Shown: positions 5,467-6,490 of the stretch, piece after piece
Position numbering within the stretch: the first letter of the stretch is position 1
Layout of the letters: every line of letters begins with the position of its first letter
From: an uncultured Clostridia bacterium
Lineage (GTDB): Bacteria > Bacillota > Clostridia > Oscillospirales > CAG-382
Length of the DNA: 6,490 nucleotides
Reading direction: 5' to 3'
Assembly: GCA_905235695.1 (NCBI GenBank)
Contig: CAJOMW010000056.1
Span: 1 to 6,490 of the forward strand
The notes under the pieces: generated by a model
The model's database searches: none
What the model was told of the DNA's origin: nothing
The model's input: the letters and a program-made list of their open reading frames with translations, nothing else
Made by a program: the position numbers and the translations under genes

Positions 5467-6039
5467 ATGAAAAAGACAAGAATTTTAGCGGAGTGCGGAA
5501 TACTCATCGCACTTGCCGCTGTGCTGAGCCTCATAAAAGTATTCACGCTTCCGTGGGGCGGCTGTATAACCCTTCTGGGTATGCTTCCGGTATGCCTTAT
5601 TTCGATTCGCCACGGGCTTAAATACGGATTGCTCTCGTCGTTCGTATTTTCCTGCATAATGCTGATTTACGGCATACTGCTTGACGGTCTTCTCGGCTGG
5701 GGACTTACGCCGGGTATGCTCATTTCCTGCATACTTCTCGACTACATCGTCGCCTTCACCGTGCTCGGAATTTCCGGAATATTCCGCAGCAAAGGCATGG
5801 CAGGAGTTATAGGAGGAACGGCTTTGGCAATCTTCCTTCGCTTTGTTTCCCACGTTCTCAGCGGCGTGTACGTATTCGCCTTAGCCGGAAAGCTGTGGGA
5901 GGGATTTGAGACGAATAACGTATGGTTATACAGTCTCGTGTACAACGGAGCGTATATGCTTCCGGAGATGATATTGACCATCATAGGCGCAGTTATAGTC
6001 TACAAGGCCGTTTTCAAGGCTGTGAAGATGAAAATCTGA
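5467..6039 (+). CDS. thiT: ECF transporter S component for thiamine, ThiT
   Basis: This 190-residue integral membrane protein is the substrate-binding S component of an energy-coupling-factor transporter for thiamine. It would work with a shared EcfA/EcfA'/EcfT module encoded elsewhere. About six hydrophobic segments are visible (roughly 9-26, 33-47, 52-75, 83-105, 112-139 and 165-184). Family features include LPWGGCITLLGMLP (28-41) with W30, the RHGLKYGLLSS stretch (48-58), FLRFVSHVLSGV (123-134) with H129, and WLYSLVYNGAYMLPE (153-167) with Y155 and N160. By spacing I match W30, D92-Y93, H129, Y155 and N160 to the Lactococcus ThiT thiamine ligands W34, E84-Y85, H125, Y146 and N151; this is a hand alignment. 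Phe137 would replace W133. The TPP riboswitch upstream independently supports thiamine as substrate. The start is set by GGAGG 8 bases upstream. No partner ECF genes are in the window. Confidence 0.95.
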   Translation: MKKTRILAECGILIALAAVLSLIKVFTLPWGGCITLLGMLPVCLISIRHGLKYGLLSSFVFSCIMLIYGILLDGLLGWGLTPGMLISCILLDYIVAFTVLGISGIFRSKGMAGVIGGTALAIFLRFVSHVLSGVYVFALAGKLWEGFETNNVWLYSLVYNGAYMLPEMILTIIGAVIVYKAVFKAVKMKI

Positions 6040-6056
6040 CGGTTTTTGATTATTTC

Positions 6057-6146
6057 ACCTCATCAGTCAGCTTGCGCTGACAGCTTCCCCTCAAGGGGAA
6101 GCCGCCGGTCGGCGGCGCATAGGGCGAAGGTGGGCGGCGATGAGGT
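6057..6146. repeat. 90-bp hairpin-rich intergenic repeat with terminal inverted repeats (REP/MITE-like)
   Basis: ACCTCATC (6057-6064) and GATGAGGT (6139-6146) are perfect 8-bp terminal inverted repeats. Between them lie three tandem hairpins: GTCAGC/GCTGAC (6066-6071 and 6076-6081, loop TTGC), GCTTCCCC/GGGGAAGC (6083-6090 and 6095-6102, loop TCAA), and GCCGCCG/CGGCGGC (6101-6107 and 6110-6116, loop GT), the last sharing two bases with the second. GGCGGC recurs at 6133-6138 and offers an alternative partner for GCCGCC. GC content is far above the flanks. I associate elements of this form with many dispersed copies in Ruminococcaceae-type genomes, but only one copy is in this window, so dispersal is not shown here. 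No flanking target duplication is evident. Confidence 0.7.
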
Positions 6147-6191
6147 TATCAACCGCAAAAATATCTTTGAGATTTTCAGCTTTTGCAGCAG

Positions 6192-6226
6192 TCTGACAAA
6201 AATCAAAGATTTTTGCTTGAATCAGA
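6192..6226 (+). repeat. Imperfect stem-loop
   Basis: CAAAAATC (6197-6204) and GATTTTTG (6208-6215) form a perfect 8-bp stem with an AAA loop. It is extended after a 6-base bulge by TCTGA (6192-6196) with TCAGA (6222-6226). It is AT-rich and has no following T-run, so it is not a good terminator. Function unknown; chance formation in AT-rich DNA is possible. Confidence 0.4.
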
Positions 6227-6259
6227 TTACATAATGTGCGAATTTTGACGATTATGTAA
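6227..6259. repeat. Perfect 9-bp inverted repeat
   Basis: TTACATAAT (6227-6235) and ATTATGTAA (6251-6259) are exact reverse complements separated by 15 bases. It lies between the structured repeat and the terminator. It could be a hairpin in the thiT 3' untranslated RNA, the end of another small element, or a protein site. No neighbouring promoter indicates an operator role. Confidence 0.5.
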
Positions 6260-6276
6260 ACTTATACATGAGATAA

Positions 6277-6309
6277 AAGGCTTCCCGGGTGGGGAGCCTT
6301 ATTTTATTG
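6277..6309 (+). terminator. Intrinsic terminator downstream of thiT
   Basis: AAGGCTTCCC (6277-6286) pairs with GGGGAGCCTT (6291-6300) over 10 bp with one T-G wobble and a GGGT loop, followed by ATTTTATTG. It is GC-rich, compact and in the right place to end the thiT transcript, though 237 bases past the stop codon. On the other strand the stem is followed by TTTTATCT, so weak bidirectional use is possible. Confidence 0.8.
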
Positions 6310-6392
6310 AAAGAATTACATCTGATTTTGCCGATATTCATAAAACTGCATATTTTTAATGCGCCGATCGGGTGATACTTTGACGAAAAAGG

Positions 6393-6463
6393 CGATATTT
6401 GGAAAAAAACGAAAAAAATCGGGTTAGTTATCGTCTTTTTCGGCTAATTGTCACCAAATATTG
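6393..6463. repeat. Imperfect inverted repeat overlapping the last promoter's -35 box
   Basis: CGATATTTGG (6393-6402) and CCAAATATTG (6454-6463) match as a 10-bp inverted repeat with a single G-T wobble, 51 bases apart. Inside and beside it, CGAAAAA occurs at 6384-6390 and 6410-6416, and as its complement TTTTTCG at 6436-6442; CGAAAAAG (6384-6391) is an exact inverted copy of 6435-6442. The right arm overlaps the TTGAAA -35 box. This could be a regulator-binding region or looping operator, or chance in AT-rich DNA. Confidence 0.45.
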
Positions 6464-6489
6464 AAAAAGCAAATAATGGCAGGTATAAT
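6461..6489 (+). promoter_or_regulatory. Sigma-A-type promoter reading out of the window
   Basis: TTGAAA (6461-6466) and a perfect TATAAT (6484-6489) are separated by 17 bases. The transcript would begin just past the window end, so the controlled gene is not visible. It lies downstream of the thiT terminator and so starts a new transcription unit. Confidence 0.7.
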
Positions 6490-6490
6490 T

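Larger units (their letters stand above)
6040..6490. other. Gene-free intergenic region with repeats, stem-loops, terminator and a downstream promoter
   Basis: No convincing coding region was found on either strand in these 450 bases. The only open frame of note (6046-6234, 62 codons) is a translation of the structured repeat and adjoining AT-rich sequence, with no RBS. The region contains, in order: a hairpin-rich repeat (6057-6146), an imperfect stem-loop (6192-6226), a 9-bp inverted repeat (6227-6259), an intrinsic terminator (6277-6309), an imperfect inverted repeat (6393-6463) and a promoter (6461-6489). Outside the repeat, composition is clearly more AT-rich than the genes. Confidence 0.75.

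Noticed and set aside
6055..6150. CRISPR array or tRNA in the hairpin-rich intergenic segment
   Set aside because: There are no regularly spaced direct repeats with spacers, and no cloverleaf with T-loop or anticodon features. The structure is three independent hairpins within terminal inverted repeats.
6046..6234. 62-codon open frame after thiT as a possible small protein
   Set aside because: It has no RBS, its first half is a translation of the palindromic repeat, and its second half is low-complexity AT-rich sequence. It is best seen as a spurious frame.

Overview
The window reads as chromosomal DNA of a low-to-mid-GC Clostridia bacterium, most likely of the Ruminococcaceae/Oscillospirales type. 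This is inferred from the protein types, the strong purine-rich ribosome binding sites, the Gram-positive sigma-A-like promoters, a TPP riboswitch driving an ECF thiamine S-component, and a hairpin-rich intergenic repeat of a kind I associate with that group. No database was searched, so the taxonomy is tentative. All recognised genes lie on the + strand.

Positions 1-5238 hold what looks like one transcription unit of seven genes. It starts at a promoter (TTGATT-N17-TAAAAT, 22-50), and its gene spacings are 25, 10, 7, 18, -1 and -20 bases. The order is: YbaB/EbfC nucleoid-associated protein; ThyX flavin-dependent thymidylate synthase; thymidylate kinase; a soluble LPG_synthase_C (DUF2156, MprF C-terminal-like) protein; a DJ-1/PfpI family protein; 5-formyltetrahydrofolate cyclo-ligase; and a CPBP-family multi-pass membrane protein that probably starts at TTG inside the previous gene. 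The clear metabolic thread is thymidylate and one-carbon folate metabolism. ThyX makes dTMP from dUMP using methylene-THF, Tmk phosphorylates dTMP, and the cyclo-ligase returns 5-formyl-THF to the active folate pool. The DUF2156, DJ-1 and CPBP members have no obvious place in that pathway.

Positions 5239-6039 are a separate thiamine-uptake unit: a near-consensus promoter (TTGACT-N16-TATAAT), a complete TPP aptamer, an intrinsic terminator, a strong RBS, and thiT. The layout indicates transcriptional attenuation by TPP, and a plausible antiterminator can be drawn by hand.

Positions 6040-6490 contain no convincing gene. They hold a 90-bp hairpin-rich repeat with 8-bp terminal inverted repeats, further stem-loops, a GC-rich intrinsic terminator, and at the window edge a good promoter (TTGAAA-N17-TATAAT) preceded by an imperfect 10-bp inverted repeat that overlaps its -35 box. 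The regulated gene lies outside the window.

I found no clear evidence of a wholly new biological system. The most notable points are a CPBP protein that keeps EExxxR but appears to lack both downstream histidines, an unusual P-loop in Tmk, the stand-alone DUF2156 gene in a thymidylate/folate operon, the attenuator upstream of thiT, and the structured intergenic region.
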